A stretch of DNA of 64,000 nt from NCBI RefSeq assembly GCF_005239135.1, contig NZ_QKNX01000003.1, positions 248,001 through 312,000 on the forward strand. The letters are read 5' to 3'. Both the position numbers and the translations under genes were made by a program. The notes below the pieces were generated by a model. It was given only the letters and a program-made list of their open reading frames with translations, was not told the origin of the DNA and did not search any database. The stretch is from Natronomonas salsuginis (lineage in GTDB: Archaea > Halobacteriota > Halobacteria > Halobacteriales > Haloarculaceae). Below, piece after piece: positions 1 through 8,705 of this stretch (the first letter of the stretch is position 1; each line of letters begins with the position of its first letter).

Positions 1-274
1 CCGGCGTTATGGTTATTTCACGCCCGCTTCGCGTCTCTACTCGGACCATATGTTCCGGGGCCGCGTGTTTGGACACCGCAGCAACCGATTTTTGAACTAA
101 CTCGCCATCTTCTGTCAGTGAGGGAACCGATACCTCGCCATCCAATTCCTGTATCAGCGTCCCGAAATCATCCGATTCGGGATCCTCGAGTCGCGATTCG
201 ACCAGCGTCTCGATCCGCCGGTGATGCCAGCCGTCGTCGTCCTCGTACCAGAGTTTCGTCTCTGGATGGAAGCA
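1..274 (-). other. Intein (N-terminal splicing part) inside polC, cut by window edge
   Basis: The DP2 reading frame runs through the conserved extein stretch AAKRRN and then, instead of continuing with the usual Cys-Asp-Gly DP2 sequence, enters CFHPETKLWYEDDDGW. Cys1 is encoded at 274..272 (residue 944 of the precursor). The next ~90 residues end in VRVETRSGREITITP, which fits block B of a Hint splicing domain. The DNA is visibly less GC-rich than the extein. Splice block C-terminal parts and any homing endonuclease lie outside the window. The N|C position after AAKRRN matches, as far as I recall, the insertion site of inteins in other archaeal DP2 genes. Confidence 0.85.
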
Positions 275-3103
275 ATTCCGACGTTTCGCGGCGTGAAAGT
301 ACGGATGAGCGTATCCGACGGCGGCCGACGTAAAACCAATCACTCTCCCGACAACTGCGGCGGAAGTGTGCGGTGCCATCCCGAAGACCAACTCGCCGAC
401 CAGGTCGTCGCGGTCGTCGAGGTCGTAGTACCGATCGAGTCCGTAGTACTGCTCTAAGAGATCGTCGACGAAGTCCGCCGTGCGGAGCATGTGTTCGGCG
501 GCCCCATCGGAGAGCACCACGTCCTGCACCCGCAACTCGACCAGCTGCTCCTCGTGGGTCAGCGGCTGACCGTGAATATCCGTCTCGTAGCCCAGCGACT
601 TGAGCTGGCCGACAGACACGTCCAACTCGGCGGCCCCGACCGACGTGACCGGCAGGTCCGTCATGTCGTAGCGGACGGTGCCGTCCTTGAACGACGAGAC
701 CCCGTTTTTCGCCCGCAGGATCCCCTTCTCGATCGGCTCGGGAACCTTGTGCTTCGAGGCGAGCCCCTGGACGCCTTTCAGCACGTCGAAGGCGTTCTCG
801 CGCTCGCCGACACTCGCGAGCGCGGATCGGTACTCCGCGTTCACGTCGATCGTCGTCCGCTGGATGGCGTCGGCCTCGCGCTCGCAGTTCGGACAGACCG
901 CACGTCCGGACTCGTCCGGTTCGATGTCGATGTCGCAGTTGTGACAGAGGTAGTGTGGCTCGGTGACGGCGTTGCACTCCGGACAGCGCGCGCGGAACGT
1001 CGAACCCGAACACTCGGGACACCGGCGGCGGCCGACCTGCGCTTCGAACTCGCCGGGGGTGTCCTGCATCGTGTCGGCGTGTTTGGCCGCGTCGGCGACG
1101 TTGCGCTGTGGGCCGCCCGTCTCGCCGATCGGAAACAGCGTGTGAACCGCCGGCGAGAGATCGCGCTTTTCGGACTTCTCGGGTCGCCCCATCCGACAGC
1201 CGATCCGGGTCGGTGCGCGTTCTCTGATCTCGAACGGGGCGACCTCGTTGACCGCCTTGATCGCGCTGTTGCCGTCGTCCCACGCCCGCGCCGCTGCCGA
1301 CAGCTCCGTCCACGCCCGTTCGAGGCCGTCCGTCAGGCCGAGCGATCTCACGAACGGGACCGCGTCGGGGATTGTCAGCGTCTCGTCGCCCTGTCGGTGT
1401 TCGACGAGGAGCACCTCCAGCGCTTCCCGAACCGGGTCGGTGTTCGGCACGACGAGCGTTCGATCGGCGTCCGATCGTGGCGCGTCCAGCGCCGACCCGT
1501 CGGCCTCGGCCCAGTTCCCGTCGCTTACGGCCACCGCGAGCGCTTCGAACCGATCGACGTCGATGTCGTGCCACAGGTAGGTGTATTCGGGGTGCAGCGG
1601 CGCGTCGAACTCCTCGGTCCACCGAAGCGCCTGCTCCGCGTCGGGGTGTTCGAGGTTCACGCGCGGGGCGTCCTCCAGCGCCTGCACGTCCGCGCCGGCG
1701 GCCTCCATGTCCCGCTTCCACCACTCCGGCGCGTACCCTGCCGGGGACAGCGGGTGGTTGTTCTCGACGAACTCGCCGAAGTTCACGAGGTACTCGCCCA
1801 GATCGAGGATCGCCTCGACGCCGTTTCTGATCTCCAGCGCCTCGGCGGGGTCGTCGATCCGGCGAACGTCGCCGTTGGCGAGCCGAACCGTCGGCCCCTC
1901 GATGGAGTCGACCGGGATGACGCCGCCCGCCTTTCCGGGGCGTTCGGTCTTGATCTGTGTGCCGGTCGCGAGAAAGTCGTCGACGAGGTGCATCGTCGCC
2001 GGATGGACGCCGGCCGTCGCGAAGCCGTGGTTGCGCGATCGGCCGTATCGGAGCCGAAAGCCCCCCGCTTCGGAGGGGTGGCCGAACACCGGTCGCCCGG
2101 CGATGAGGTCTCTGAGGAACTTCGTCGCCGGCTCGGGTCGGATCGGGCCGTCGGTATCGTCGCTCCCATCGTCTTCGTCGTCCTCGACCGCGTCAGCTAC
2201 CGTTTCGTCGCCGTCAGCGTCGCCGTCCCGGTCCGTCGGCGCGTCGGCCTCCCCCTCGCCGTACGTCCCGTCGATGAGGTCCTGTAGCCACGGCCAATCG
2301 ACCTCGTCGAGCTGGGAGGTGTACCGCTGGATCTTCGGCGCTTTCTGGGCGATCCCCTCCCCGAGGACGAGACACATGCCGCCGCGGGCGTTGTTGGTGT
2401 CGACACGCTCTAGGTCCCGAAACCCTGAGACCTCCTCGTCGCCCGTCGCCTCGCCGTCGAGCATGACGGGGAGGTGCTTCGCGATGAACTTCGCCTCCTT
2501 GTCCTTCGGCGCGTACTGCAGTCCCGTCTCGTTGTCGTACAGCGACAGCTCCTCGGCGTAGCGCTCGATCTCGTCAGTCCGGGCCCTGTACTTCTCGACG
2601 CCCAAGAGGGTTCGGGTGTAGTCGGCGACGAGCACCGACAGCGCCTGCGCGGTCCCCCCGGCCGATCGGATCGGGCCGGCGTAGTAGATGTTGACGAACT
2701 CGGTCCCGTCGTCGTTCTCGAGCAGTTCGACGCGGTCGATCCCCTCGATCGGCGCGGCGACGACCCCCTCGGTGAGCAGCGCGACGGCGGTCCGGACCGC
2801 GCCTTCGATCTTCCCGGCGCGGGTATCGTAATCGCCGACGGATCCCTCCGCGAAGTCCGTCGCGAGTTCGAGCGCGGCCTCCTCCCGCGAGAGGTCGGGA
2901 TCGTCCTCCATCTCGCGGACCCGCTTCGCGACGCCGTCGATGCCGAGGATGTTCTCGACGCGGTCCGCCATGTCCTTCGCGATCGGGATCTCGACGTCGT
3001 CGGTGGGATCACCGCCGCGCTGGCGTGCCTCGCGAGCGACCGTTAGGGCGTCCTCCAGTCCGGCTTCCAACTTCCCGAAGTACCGCTCGTCGTCGGGGCG
3101 CAT
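1..3103 (-). CDS. polC: DNA polymerase D (PolII) large subunit DP2, partial (3' end outside window)
   Basis: This is the catalytic subunit of the euryarchaeal replicative polymerase D; it partners DP1 encoded just upstream. The frame opens with MRPDDERYFGKLEAGLEDAL at 3103 and contains the typical DP2 blocks IPIAKDMADRVENILGIDGV, YYAGPIRSAGGTAQALSVLV, YAPKDKEAKFIAKHLPVMLD and RVDTNNARGGMCLVLGEGIA, plus a Cys-rich zinc-binding region (CPEC..CPEC..CHNC..CPNC) around residues 690-740. An acidic Asp/Glu-rich insert lies around residue 280-310. The extein is interrupted at residue 944 by an intein. The frame is open to base 1, so over 1,030 codons are visible. Start choice: ATG directly abutting the TAG of a 29-codon ORF. 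Confidence 0.96.
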   Translation of the reverse strand, partial: MRPDDERYFGKLEAGLEDALTVAREARQRGGDPTDDVEIPIAKDMADRVENILGIDGVAKRVREMEDDPDLSREEAALELATDFAEGSVGDYDTRAGKIEGAVRTAVALLTEGVVAAPIEGIDRVELLENDDGTEFVNIYYAGPIRSAGGTAQALSVLVADYTRTLLGVEKYRARTDEIERYAEELSLYDNETGLQYAPKDKEAKFIAKHLPVMLDGEATGDEEVSGFRDLERVDTNNARGGMCLVLGEGIAQKAPKIQRYTSQLDEVDWPWLQDLIDGTYGEGEADAPTDRDGDADGDETVADAVEDDEDDGSDDTDGPIRPEPATKFLRDLIAGRPVFGHPSEAGGFRLRYGRSRNHGFATAGVHPATMHLVDDFLATGTQIKTERPGKAGGVIPVDSIEGPTVRLANGDVRRIDDPAEALEIRNGVEAILDLGEYLVNFGEFVENNHPLSPAGYAPEWWKRDMEAAGADVQALEDAPRVNLEHPDAEQALRWTEEFDAPLHPEYTYLWHDIDVDRFEALAVAVSDGNWAEADGSALDAPRSDADRTLVVPNTDPVREALEVLLVEHRQGDETLTIPDAVPFVRSLGLTDGLERAWTELSAAARAWDDGNSAIKAVNEVAPFEIRERAPTRIGCRMGRPEKSEKRDLSPAVHTLFPIGETGGPQRNVADAAKHADTMQDTPGEFEAQVGRRRCPECSGSTFRARCPECNAVTEPHYLCHNCDIDIEPDESGRAVCPNCEREADAIQRTTIDVNAEYRSALASVGERENAFDVLKGVQGLASKHKVPEPIEKGILRAKNGVSSFKDGTVRYDMTDLPVTSVGAAELDVSVGQLKSLGYETDIHGQPLTHEEQLVELRVQDVVLSDGAAEHMLRTADFVDDLLEQYYGLDRYYDLDDRDDLVGELVFGMAPHTSAAVVGRVIGFTSAAVGYAHPYFHAAKRRNCFHPETKLWYEDDDGWHHRRIETLVESRLEDPESDDFGTLIQELDGEVSVPSLTEDGELVQKSVAAVSKHAAPEHMVRVETRSGREITITP

Positions 3104-3193
3104 CTACAGGGTCCACGGATCCGCATCGATGATCCCACGGTGTTCGAGTCGATCGACGTACTCGCGGCCGCCTTCGACGCGCTGATAATCCAT
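3104..3193 (-). CDS. Leaderless 29-residue ORF abutting polC
   Basis: ATG at 3193 opens a 29-codon frame (begins MDYQRVEGGREYV, ends DADPWTL) whose TAG at 3106..3104 is followed immediately, in the same frame, by the ATG of polC. A TATA-like ACTTTTTGC at 3225..3217 is centred 28 nt before this ATG, so transcripts would start at or very near it without a leader. The composition (acidic, balanced) looks like genuine haloarchaeal protein. It could be a small protein or a leader peptide that couples translation to polC; alternatively polC transcripts simply carry a non-functional leader. No family recognised. Confidence 0.45.
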   Translation of the reverse strand: MDYQRVEGGREYVDRLEHRGIIDADPWTL

Positions 3194-3216
3194 ACCGGGC
3201 CAACACCCCGCGGAAG

Positions 3217-3225
3217 CAAAAAGTT
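3217..3225 (-). promoter_or_regulatory. TATA-like box upstream of the polC mini-ORF
   Basis: Reading the minus strand, ACTTTTTGC is centred about 28 nt upstream of the ATG at 3193, the normal haloarchaeal spacing for a leaderless transcript. It separates polC from the small gene ending at 3248. Confidence 0.4.
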
Positions 3226-3247
3226 GTCCGCCCCGCGACTCCGTCCC

Positions 3248-3415
3248 CTATCGCCAGTCGTCGACTGCGACGGTCGTCTCCGTCGGCATCGTGAGATAGG
3301 CCTCGTCACGGCAAATCTCGGCGATTACGAGCTGTTCGCCCGCATCGTCCTCGTCGACCGATGCCATGACCTCACAGTCGGAGACCGTCACCGGAGCCGC
3401 TTGGTTCTGCGACAT
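3248..3415 (-). CDS. Small acidic haloarchaeal protein of unknown function (55 aa)
   Basis: A 55-residue frame starting MSQNQAAPVTVSDCEVM and ending TTVAVDDWR. It is acidic (run of Asp/Glu around residues 19-27) with no membrane segment and two cysteines. A strong TATA element (TTATATAC on the minus strand, 3445..3438) is centred about 26 nt before the ATG, supporting a leaderless transcript and this start. It sits between the genes for the two polymerase D subunits on the same strand. I have a vague recollection of a haloarchaeal DUF family of this kind (DUF7556) but cannot confirm it. Function unknown. Confidence 0.75.
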   Translation of the reverse strand: MSQNQAAPVTVSDCEVMASVDEDDAGEQLVIAEICRDEAYLTMPTETTVAVDDWR

Positions 3416-3616
3416 ATATGGTAATAGTTGACAGTGAGTATATAACGGTGACGATGTGAGATGGTGTCATACCCGGCGGAACGCTCGCAATCGGCACCGA
3501 TCGCTCTTTTACCCAATAAATACGCCGTCGGTTTCGAGTGATGAAGCGTGGCGAATCCGGAGAACCGTCGTCGGATCGAAGAAGCAGGGCAACAGCGGAT
3601 TCGATCGACCGCCGGC

Positions 3617-5263
3617 TCACGAGAACTTGTGGACCGTCATGTCGAGCGTGTCGAGGTCCACGACCGGCGCGAACCCAGCGTCGGGATCGATGTTGACGCT
3701 CTTTTGGAAATCCGTCTGGGCCTGCCAACAGCCGGAGTTGACGGCGACGACGTTGCGGTATTTCCCCCAGCCGAGTTTGTGCACGTGGCCGGTGTGGAAG
3801 ATGTCCGGCACCTCGTCCATGACGAGATAGTCCTTCTCCTCCGGGGCGAGTCGCGTGTGCCCGCCGAACTGCGGGGCGACGTGGCGCTTTTTTAAGAGCT
3901 GGTACATCGCCTTGTGCGGTTCGTCGTAGTTGGCCTTCTCCTCGGGTAGCTCGGCGATCACCTCGTCGAGGGAGACGCCGTGGTACATCAACACCGACAC
4001 GCCCTCGATCGTGACCATCGCCGGGTTCGAGACGATCCGGGCGTCGTGGGCGGTCATGATCGATCGCAGCTCGTCGTCGAACCCCGGCTGCGGTTCGGCC
4101 AGACGGACGGCGTCGTGGTTGCCGGGGATCATCACGATCTCGAGATCGCCCGGCACCTCCTTGAGATACTCCGAGAACTGCCGGTACTGATCGAAGATGT
4201 CGACGATGTCGAGCTCCTCGTCCTGATCGGGATAGACGCCGACGCCCTCGACCATGTCGCCCGCGATGAGCAGGTACTCGATGCGCTCTGCCTCCTCGGT
4301 GTGCAACCACGAGGTGAACCGGTTCCAGGCGTCAGCCATGAACTCCTGGCTGCCGACGTGGACGTCGCTTATGAGTGCCGCCTTGACGTGTCTGTCGGCC
4401 GTCGAGGGTTCGTAGGTCCGCGGGACGTCGGGGAAGTACAGGTCATCGACGAACAGGATCCCGCCGTCGTCCGACAGCGTCCCGTCGACGGCGATCACCT
4501 CGTCGAACAACAGCTCCTCGACCAGCCCGGCGATCGCCTTGTCCTTCATCACCAGACACGGGAAGACGCCGGTCGTGTCCTCCAACTCGATCAGCCAGTG
4601 GCCCGACGCCGTCGAGCGAATGTCCGAGACCATCCCGACGATCCCCGCGTCCCCGCCGCCGGGACTGGCCTGCAGCGCCGTCGCGTTTCGGTGGTTCACC
4701 CGGCCTTTGAGCTTCCCGGCGAGGCGGTCGTATCGGTCCCGAAACGTCGCCACGAAATCGTCGTACTCGCCGGTTCCGGTCGAGTAGCCGGTCATGTCGT
4801 TGCCGATCTCGAGCGATCGCTCGACGGTTCGATCGGCCGTTTGAGCGGCCGTTCGGGCAGCGGTCGAGCCGCCGGTATCGACGCCCGCTCGATCCGCTTG
4901 AGACCCCTCCGTTTCGACTGGAGACGAAGCGCTACCATCCCGCACTCGTTCGCTCTCAGTTCCACCCGAAACAGAGGGGTCTTGCTCGCGCGAACCGTCG
5001 GCACTCGCGGGGGGATCGGCAGGTCTCGCGCTCGAATCGCTCCCGCTGATCGGATCCCGACGCGCCCGCGGACGGTTTCCGAGCGCTTCGCGAACGTCTT
5101 CCGCGGTGAGCTTCAACGTGTCGTCCGGCGTCGCCTCGACGGCGAGCGCCAGCGCTCCGGCGACGTCTTCCGCGCCGGCCAGTAGCGTGATCGCCTCCCG
5201 ATCGGCCGCGTAGCCGTGGCTCGCGAGCTCGCGGGCGATTCGCGCTGGCTCCTCCAGTGACAC
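3617..5263 (-). CDS. polB: DNA polymerase D small subunit DP1 (3'-5' exonuclease subunit)
   Basis: The 548-residue product is the DP1 subunit, which carries proofreading exonuclease and tethers DP2. The C-terminal half has an OB-fold region followed by a Mre11-like phosphoesterase domain with the expected metal-binding motifs: ISDVHVGSQ, AGDMVEG, PGNHDAV, MYHGVS and HTGHVHKLGWG. Residues ~85-165 are a low-complexity Asp/Ser/Thr/Ala-rich linker typical of halophiles. A longer frame reaches 5338, but GTG at 5263 gives the family-like N-terminus VSLEEPARIARELASHGY; upstream codons are Arg-rich and unlike coding sequence. DP2 follows downstream on the same strand. Confidence 0.95.
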   Translation of the reverse strand: MSLEEPARIARELASHGYAADREAITLLAGAEDVAGALALAVEATPDDTLKLTAEDVREALGNRPRARRDPISGSDSSARPADPPASADGSREQDPSVSGGTESERVRDGSASSPVETEGSQADRAGVDTGGSTAARTAAQTADRTVERSLEIGNDMTGYSTGTGEYDDFVATFRDRYDRLAGKLKGRVNHRNATALQASPGGGDAGIVGMVSDIRSTASGHWLIELEDTTGVFPCLVMKDKAIAGLVEELLFDEVIAVDGTLSDDGGILFVDDLYFPDVPRTYEPSTADRHVKAALISDVHVGSQEFMADAWNRFTSWLHTEEAERIEYLLIAGDMVEGVGVYPDQDEELDIVDIFDQYRQFSEYLKEVPGDLEIVMIPGNHDAVRLAEPQPGFDDELRSIMTAHDARIVSNPAMVTIEGVSVLMYHGVSLDEVIAELPEEKANYDEPHKAMYQLLKKRHVAPQFGGHTRLAPEEKDYLVMDEVPDIFHTGHVHKLGWGKYRNVVAVNSGCWQAQTDFQKSVNIDPDAGFAPVVDLDTLDMTVHKFS

Positions 5264-5378
5264 AGCCGCACGTCGTCGCCGTCGGTCAAAAGGATAGCGA
5301 ACCGGAAAGCGCCAGCCTCGACCCGCGAACGAAGCCACATCGAGATATTAATGAGTATTCCTGAGATATGCTTCAGGT

Positions 5379-5558
5379 ATGCCCAAAATAAGCGTGGAGA
5401 TCCCGAAGGAACTGCTCGACGACCTGGACGAACACGTCGGCGACGACGGGAAGTTCGTCAACAGAAGCGACGCGATCAGATCGTCGATCCGCAAGACGCT
5501 CGACCTGCTCGACGAGATCGACGCTCGGCACGACCGGCTCACAGAGGACGATGAGTAG
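5379..5558 (+). CDS. Ribbon-helix-helix (CopG/Arc-type) protein, 59 aa
   Basis: The frame MPKISVEIPKELLDDLDEHV continues with a KFVNRSDAIRSSIRKTLDLLDEID helix pair: a short beta strand with alternating residues followed by two helices, the classic RHH layout. Proteins of this size usually dimerise and bind DNA as local regulators. It shares its last 8 nt with the start of the transporter gene (ATG at 5551), so the two are probably translated together. A TATA-like TATTAAT at 5345..5351 lies about 30 nt before the ATG. Target unknown; it may regulate its own operon. Confidence 0.85.
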   Translation: MPKISVEIPKELLDDLDEHVGDDGKFVNRSDAIRSSIRKTLDLLDEIDARHDRLTEDDE

Positions 5559-6267
5559 CGCGACCGCCACCCGAACCCATCCGTCCCCACAGGCCGGCGC
5601 GATCGTGCTGGCGGCGATCTTTGTCGCCTCGCTCGCGACCGCCCAGTTGACGGCGGCGAAGGTGTTGGCGTTCGAACTCCCCTTTGCGGTCCCGCTCGCC
5701 GGCGCCGAGTTGGCCCTGCCGGGCGCGGCGCTCGCGTACGCGCTGACGTTTCTCGCGTCGGACTGCTACACCGAACTCTACGGGAGACGGGCCGCGCAGG
5801 TGCTCGTCAACGCCGCCTTCGCGATGAACTTCCTCGTGCTCGCGCTGGTCTGGAGTACGATCCTCGCGCCCGCCGCGCCGTCGAGCATTGACCCCGGCGC
5901 GTTCGAGACGGTGCTCGGCGCTTCGACCAACATCGTCGCGGGCAGCCTGCTCGCGTACGTCGTCAGCCAGAACTACGACGTCGTCATCTTCGACGCGATC
6001 AGAACGTGGACCGACGGCGATCACCTATGGCTGCGCAACATCGTCTCGACGGGGACGAGCCAGCTGCTCGACACCGTCATCTTCGTCGGCGTCGCCTTCT
6101 GGGCCGTCCCGACGCTCTTCGGCATCGGCCCGCAGCTCCCAGGCGCAGTCGTCGTCTCGCTGATGGTCGGGCAGTACCTCCTGAAACTGCTCATCGCGAT
6201 CCTCGACACGCCGCTCGTCTACCTCATCACGGGCGCGGTTCGACGTTCCGAATCGACGTCGGCTTGA
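5551..6267 (+). CDS. Queuosine/archaeosine precursor (preQ0) ECF-type transporter, YhhQ/VUT family
   Basis: A 238-residue membrane protein with about six hydrophobic segments. Family signatures include FLASDCYTELYGRRAA, SQNYDVVIFDAIRTW and LRNIVSTGTSQLLDTVIF, matching the YhhQ/DUF165 family. In bacteria these proteins import preQ0/preQ1; in archaea the plausible use is salvage of preQ0 for archaeosine in tRNA. Substrate is inferred from family only. The start overlaps the preceding RHH gene by 8 nt. Confidence 0.9.
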   Translation: MSSATATRTHPSPQAGAIVLAAIFVASLATAQLTAAKVLAFELPFAVPLAGAELALPGAALAYALTFLASDCYTELYGRRAAQVLVNAAFAMNFLVLALVWSTILAPAAPSSIDPGAFETVLGASTNIVAGSLLAYVVSQNYDVVIFDAIRTWTDGDHLWLRNIVSTGTSQLLDTVIFVGVAFWAVPTLFGIGPQLPGAVVVSLMVGQYLLKLLIAILDTPLVYLITGAVRRSESTSA

Positions 6268-6410
6268 GATCCGTGCGGCCGATCCGAACCCCTTTGCCGT
6301 CGTTTGAACCAGCAACATTTTCTGCTATGCAATAAAAACGTGACGAATTCGTGCGGGTCAGTGGCACGATCGAGGTAGCTTCTTCGGTCGCGCTATCCAT
6401 CTCCCTCGGT

Positions 6411-6887
6411 ATGTCGACGCAAACCGAAACCGCGACCGCGACCGCGACGGAAACGATCCCCGGAAACTGGAAGGCGGGCGTCGCCGGCGGCTTGGGCGGC
6501 GGCCTCGTCTTCGGAATGCTGATGACGATGATGATGCCGAACATCCTGGAGACGGCGATCCCCGTCATGTACGGCATCGAGGGGCCGGCCGGCGGCGTCG
6601 GGTGGGTCATCCACATGATCCACGCGGCGATCCTCGGCGTCGTCTTCGCCGCTCTCCTCGGCGGTGCCGGGTTCGCCGGCGCGTCCGTACAGCGACAGCT
6701 CGGAGCCGGCATCGCCTACGGGCTCGTCCTGTGGATCGTCCTCGCGACGTTCGTGATGCCGGCGTGGGTCGGCGCGATGGGGCCGATGGCCCCGCCCGTC
6801 CCCGACGTCAACCCGATGAGCGCCGTCGGACACGTCGTGTACGGGGCGATCCTCGGGGGCGTCTCCCACGCGCTCGAGGGGCTATGA
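6411..6887 (+). CDS. Small multi-pass membrane protein of unknown function (158 aa)
   Basis: The frame begins MSTQTETATATATETIPGNW, a Thr-rich hydrophilic head, followed by four hydrophobic stretches (Gly/Ala-rich first segment with GGLGGGLVFGMLMTMMMPN, then IHAAILGVVFAALL, YGLVLWIVLATFVMP and HVVYGAILGGV). A His in each of the second and fourth helices could bind a ligand, but nothing specific is recognised. A longer frame begins at 6351, but ATG 6411 gives the natural start. The last 6 nt overlap the convergent NSS transporter gene. Confidence 0.8.
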   Translation: MSTQTETATATATETIPGNWKAGVAGGLGGGLVFGMLMTMMMPNILETAIPVMYGIEGPAGGVGWVIHMIHAAILGVVFAALLGGAGFAGASVQRQLGAGIAYGLVLWIVLATFVMPAWVGAMGPMAPPVPDVNPMSAVGHVVYGAILGGVSHALEGL

Positions 6888-8246
6888 GCCGCGCAGCCAG
6901 GGCAGGAACGACCCCTCGAGGAACCCGACGAACTCGACGACGCCGAGCGCGAGCGAGACGAACAACACGACTAGCACCGGACCGCGAGCCAGCCAGATCC
7001 AGTAGGTGCCGAGCGGCCCCAGTCGCCCGATGCCGCGGCGCAGTTCCTCGATCGCCTCTTCGGACCACTGCCATGCGACGTACGCCGTGAGCAACAGCGC
7101 GCTGAGAACGAGCAGTATTCCGTCGGCAAGCTCGTCGTACAGCTCCAACAGCACGGTGTCGTAGGCCGGCCCGAGACCGAGGACGAACAGCGCACCGCAG
7201 ACCAACGCCGTCGCTCGTGCTCTCTTCATCCCGCGCTCGTCGATGGCGTAGGAGACGACGACCTCCGTCAGGCTGATTGCGCTGGACAACGCCGCGATCA
7301 CGACGGTTCCGAAGAAGATGGCCCCGATGAGCCCGCCCGCCGCGAGTTCGCCGAACGCCGCCGCGAGCGTGATGAATATCGCCCCGACGCCAGGTTCGCC
7401 GGGATCGATCCCCGCGGTGAAGAGGATCGGGAAGACGATCAACCCCATGGCGACCGCGATGGCCGTGTCGAACGCGATGATGACCACGCCGTCGGCCGCC
7501 AGATTCCGTTCCTCGCCGAGGTAGGAGGCGTAGGTGATCATGATCCCGAACCCGAGCGAGAGCGTGAAGAACGCCTGCCCGGCCGCCGCAGGCAGGATCG
7601 TGGTCCACTCGGCCGCGATTGTCCCGAGATCCGGAGAGAGGTAGTAGCCGTACGCTGCGCCCGCGCCGTCGAGCGTCGCGGCCCACACGGCGAGGGCGGC
7701 GACGATGGCGACGATCGACGGCACCATGACTTTCGCTGCCAGCTCGATCCCGCGGCGGATGCCCAGACCGACGATGGCGACGATGGCGAGCAAGAACAGC
7801 GCGTGGAAGCCCACCGCGTCCACGCCCTGCGCCAGGGCGGCGAACTGCTCACCGGCCGCCGCCGGGGTGTCGGAGTACCCGTCCTGCAGTCCGAGGATGG
7901 CGTAGCGGATCGTCCACCCCGCGACCACGCTGTAGTACGACATGATGACGAACGTCGTCACGACGAATATCCAGCCGAGGTGCTTCCAGATGCCCCGTCC
8001 GATCTCGTGCATGGCCCCGACCGGATTCCGTCGCGTTCGACGCCCGACGACGAACTCGACGAGAATCGCCGGTAGCCCGACGAACGCGACGAACAGCAGG
8101 TAGATGAGGACGAACCCGGCGCCGCCGGCTTCGCCCGCCACGAACGGAAAGCGCCAGACGTTCCCGAGTCCGACGGCGCTCCCGACCGCGGCGAGGATGA
8201 ACCCGATCCGCGTCGACCACTGTTCGCGGCCCCTCTCAGAAGGCAT
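6882..8246 (-). CDS. Sodium-dependent transporter, NSS/SNF family
   Basis: The 454-residue protein starts with the NSS hallmark helix (STRIGFILAAVGSAVGLGNVWRFPF), which contains the sodium-site glycines, followed by about ten further membrane segments, matching the 11-12 segment bacterial/archaeal NSS proteins (LeuT fold). Such transporters co-import an amino acid or related compound with Na+. Substrate cannot be told from sequence. It is monocistronic and converges with the gene at 6411. Confidence 0.93.
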   Translation of the reverse strand: MPSERGREQWSTRIGFILAAVGSAVGLGNVWRFPFVAGEAGGAGFVLIYLLFVAFVGLPAILVEFVVGRRTRRNPVGAMHEIGRGIWKHLGWIFVVTTFVIMSYYSVVAGWTIRYAILGLQDGYSDTPAAAGEQFAALAQGVDAVGFHALFLLAIVAIVGLGIRRGIELAAKVMVPSIVAIVAALAVWAATLDGAGAAYGYYLSPDLGTIAAEWTTILPAAAGQAFFTLSLGFGIMITYASYLGEERNLAADGVVIIAFDTAIAVAMGLIVFPILFTAGIDPGEPGVGAIFITLAAAFGELAAGGLIGAIFFGTVVIAALSSAISLTEVVVSYAIDERGMKRARATALVCGALFVLGLGPAYDTVLLELYDELADGILLVLSALLLTAYVAWQWSEEAIEELRRGIGRLGPLGTYWIWLARGPVLVVLFVSLALGVVEFVGFLEGSFLPWLRGS

Positions 8247-8321
8247 ACGGTCGGATTCGGCGCGATTACTGATAAAATCGCCCGTCTCCAGCGTCTCCGT
8301 GAACCGTCCTTATTGACGTAT

Positions 8322-8591
8322 TCAGACGCCCTCGACGGTCGACCGATACGCGCGGATCGACTCGAGCGCCGCCTCGATGTGCTCGGCGGCGGCCTCCTCG
8401 CCCGCCGCGATCTCCGTGAGGATGTGTTCGTGGCGCGCGATCTTCCCGTGGTCCGGCCCGCGATCGGCGTTCGACAGGGTTTCGAACGCGGCCGCCTGGT
8501 CTTCGAGTCGCTCTCTCGCCTCGTCGTCCTGTGCCGCTTTCGCCGCCTGTTCGAGTAGTTCGGCCGCGTTCTGGAGTTCGTCTCGGGTCAT
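8322..8591 (-). CDS. Small helical haloarchaeal protein (89 aa), unknown function
   Basis: MTRDELQNAAELLEQAAKAA begins an almost entirely helical, Ala/Glu-rich protein with the conserved-looking stretch RGPDHGKIARHEHILTEIA. ATG 8591 is preferred to 8615 because a TTTTAA element (8621..8616) is centred about 27 nt upstream of it. I recall similar short proteins across Halobacteria (DUF7553-like), but the assignment is from memory. Two His residues in the DHG..RHEH region could bind metal; this is speculative. Confidence 0.75.
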   Translation of the reverse strand: MTRDELQNAAELLEQAAKAAQDDEARERLEDQAAAFETLSNADRGPDHGKIARHEHILTEIAAGEEAAAEHIEAALESIRAYRSTVEGV

Positions 8592-8705
8592 GACTGTACG
8601 TTCGCCGTTCTCCATTAAAACCCCTCGGCCGGTCGGGGTGGTCGTCGCATCCCTCTGGATGCGAACCACGCTCTCCAGACACCTCTCTGCCGGTCCACAG
8701 CGACA

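Noticed and set aside
168-2287. Long open frames on both strands across polC
   Set aside because: They are Arg/Pro/Ser-rich antisense or out-of-frame shadows of the DP2 frame, which alone carries the conserved family blocks.
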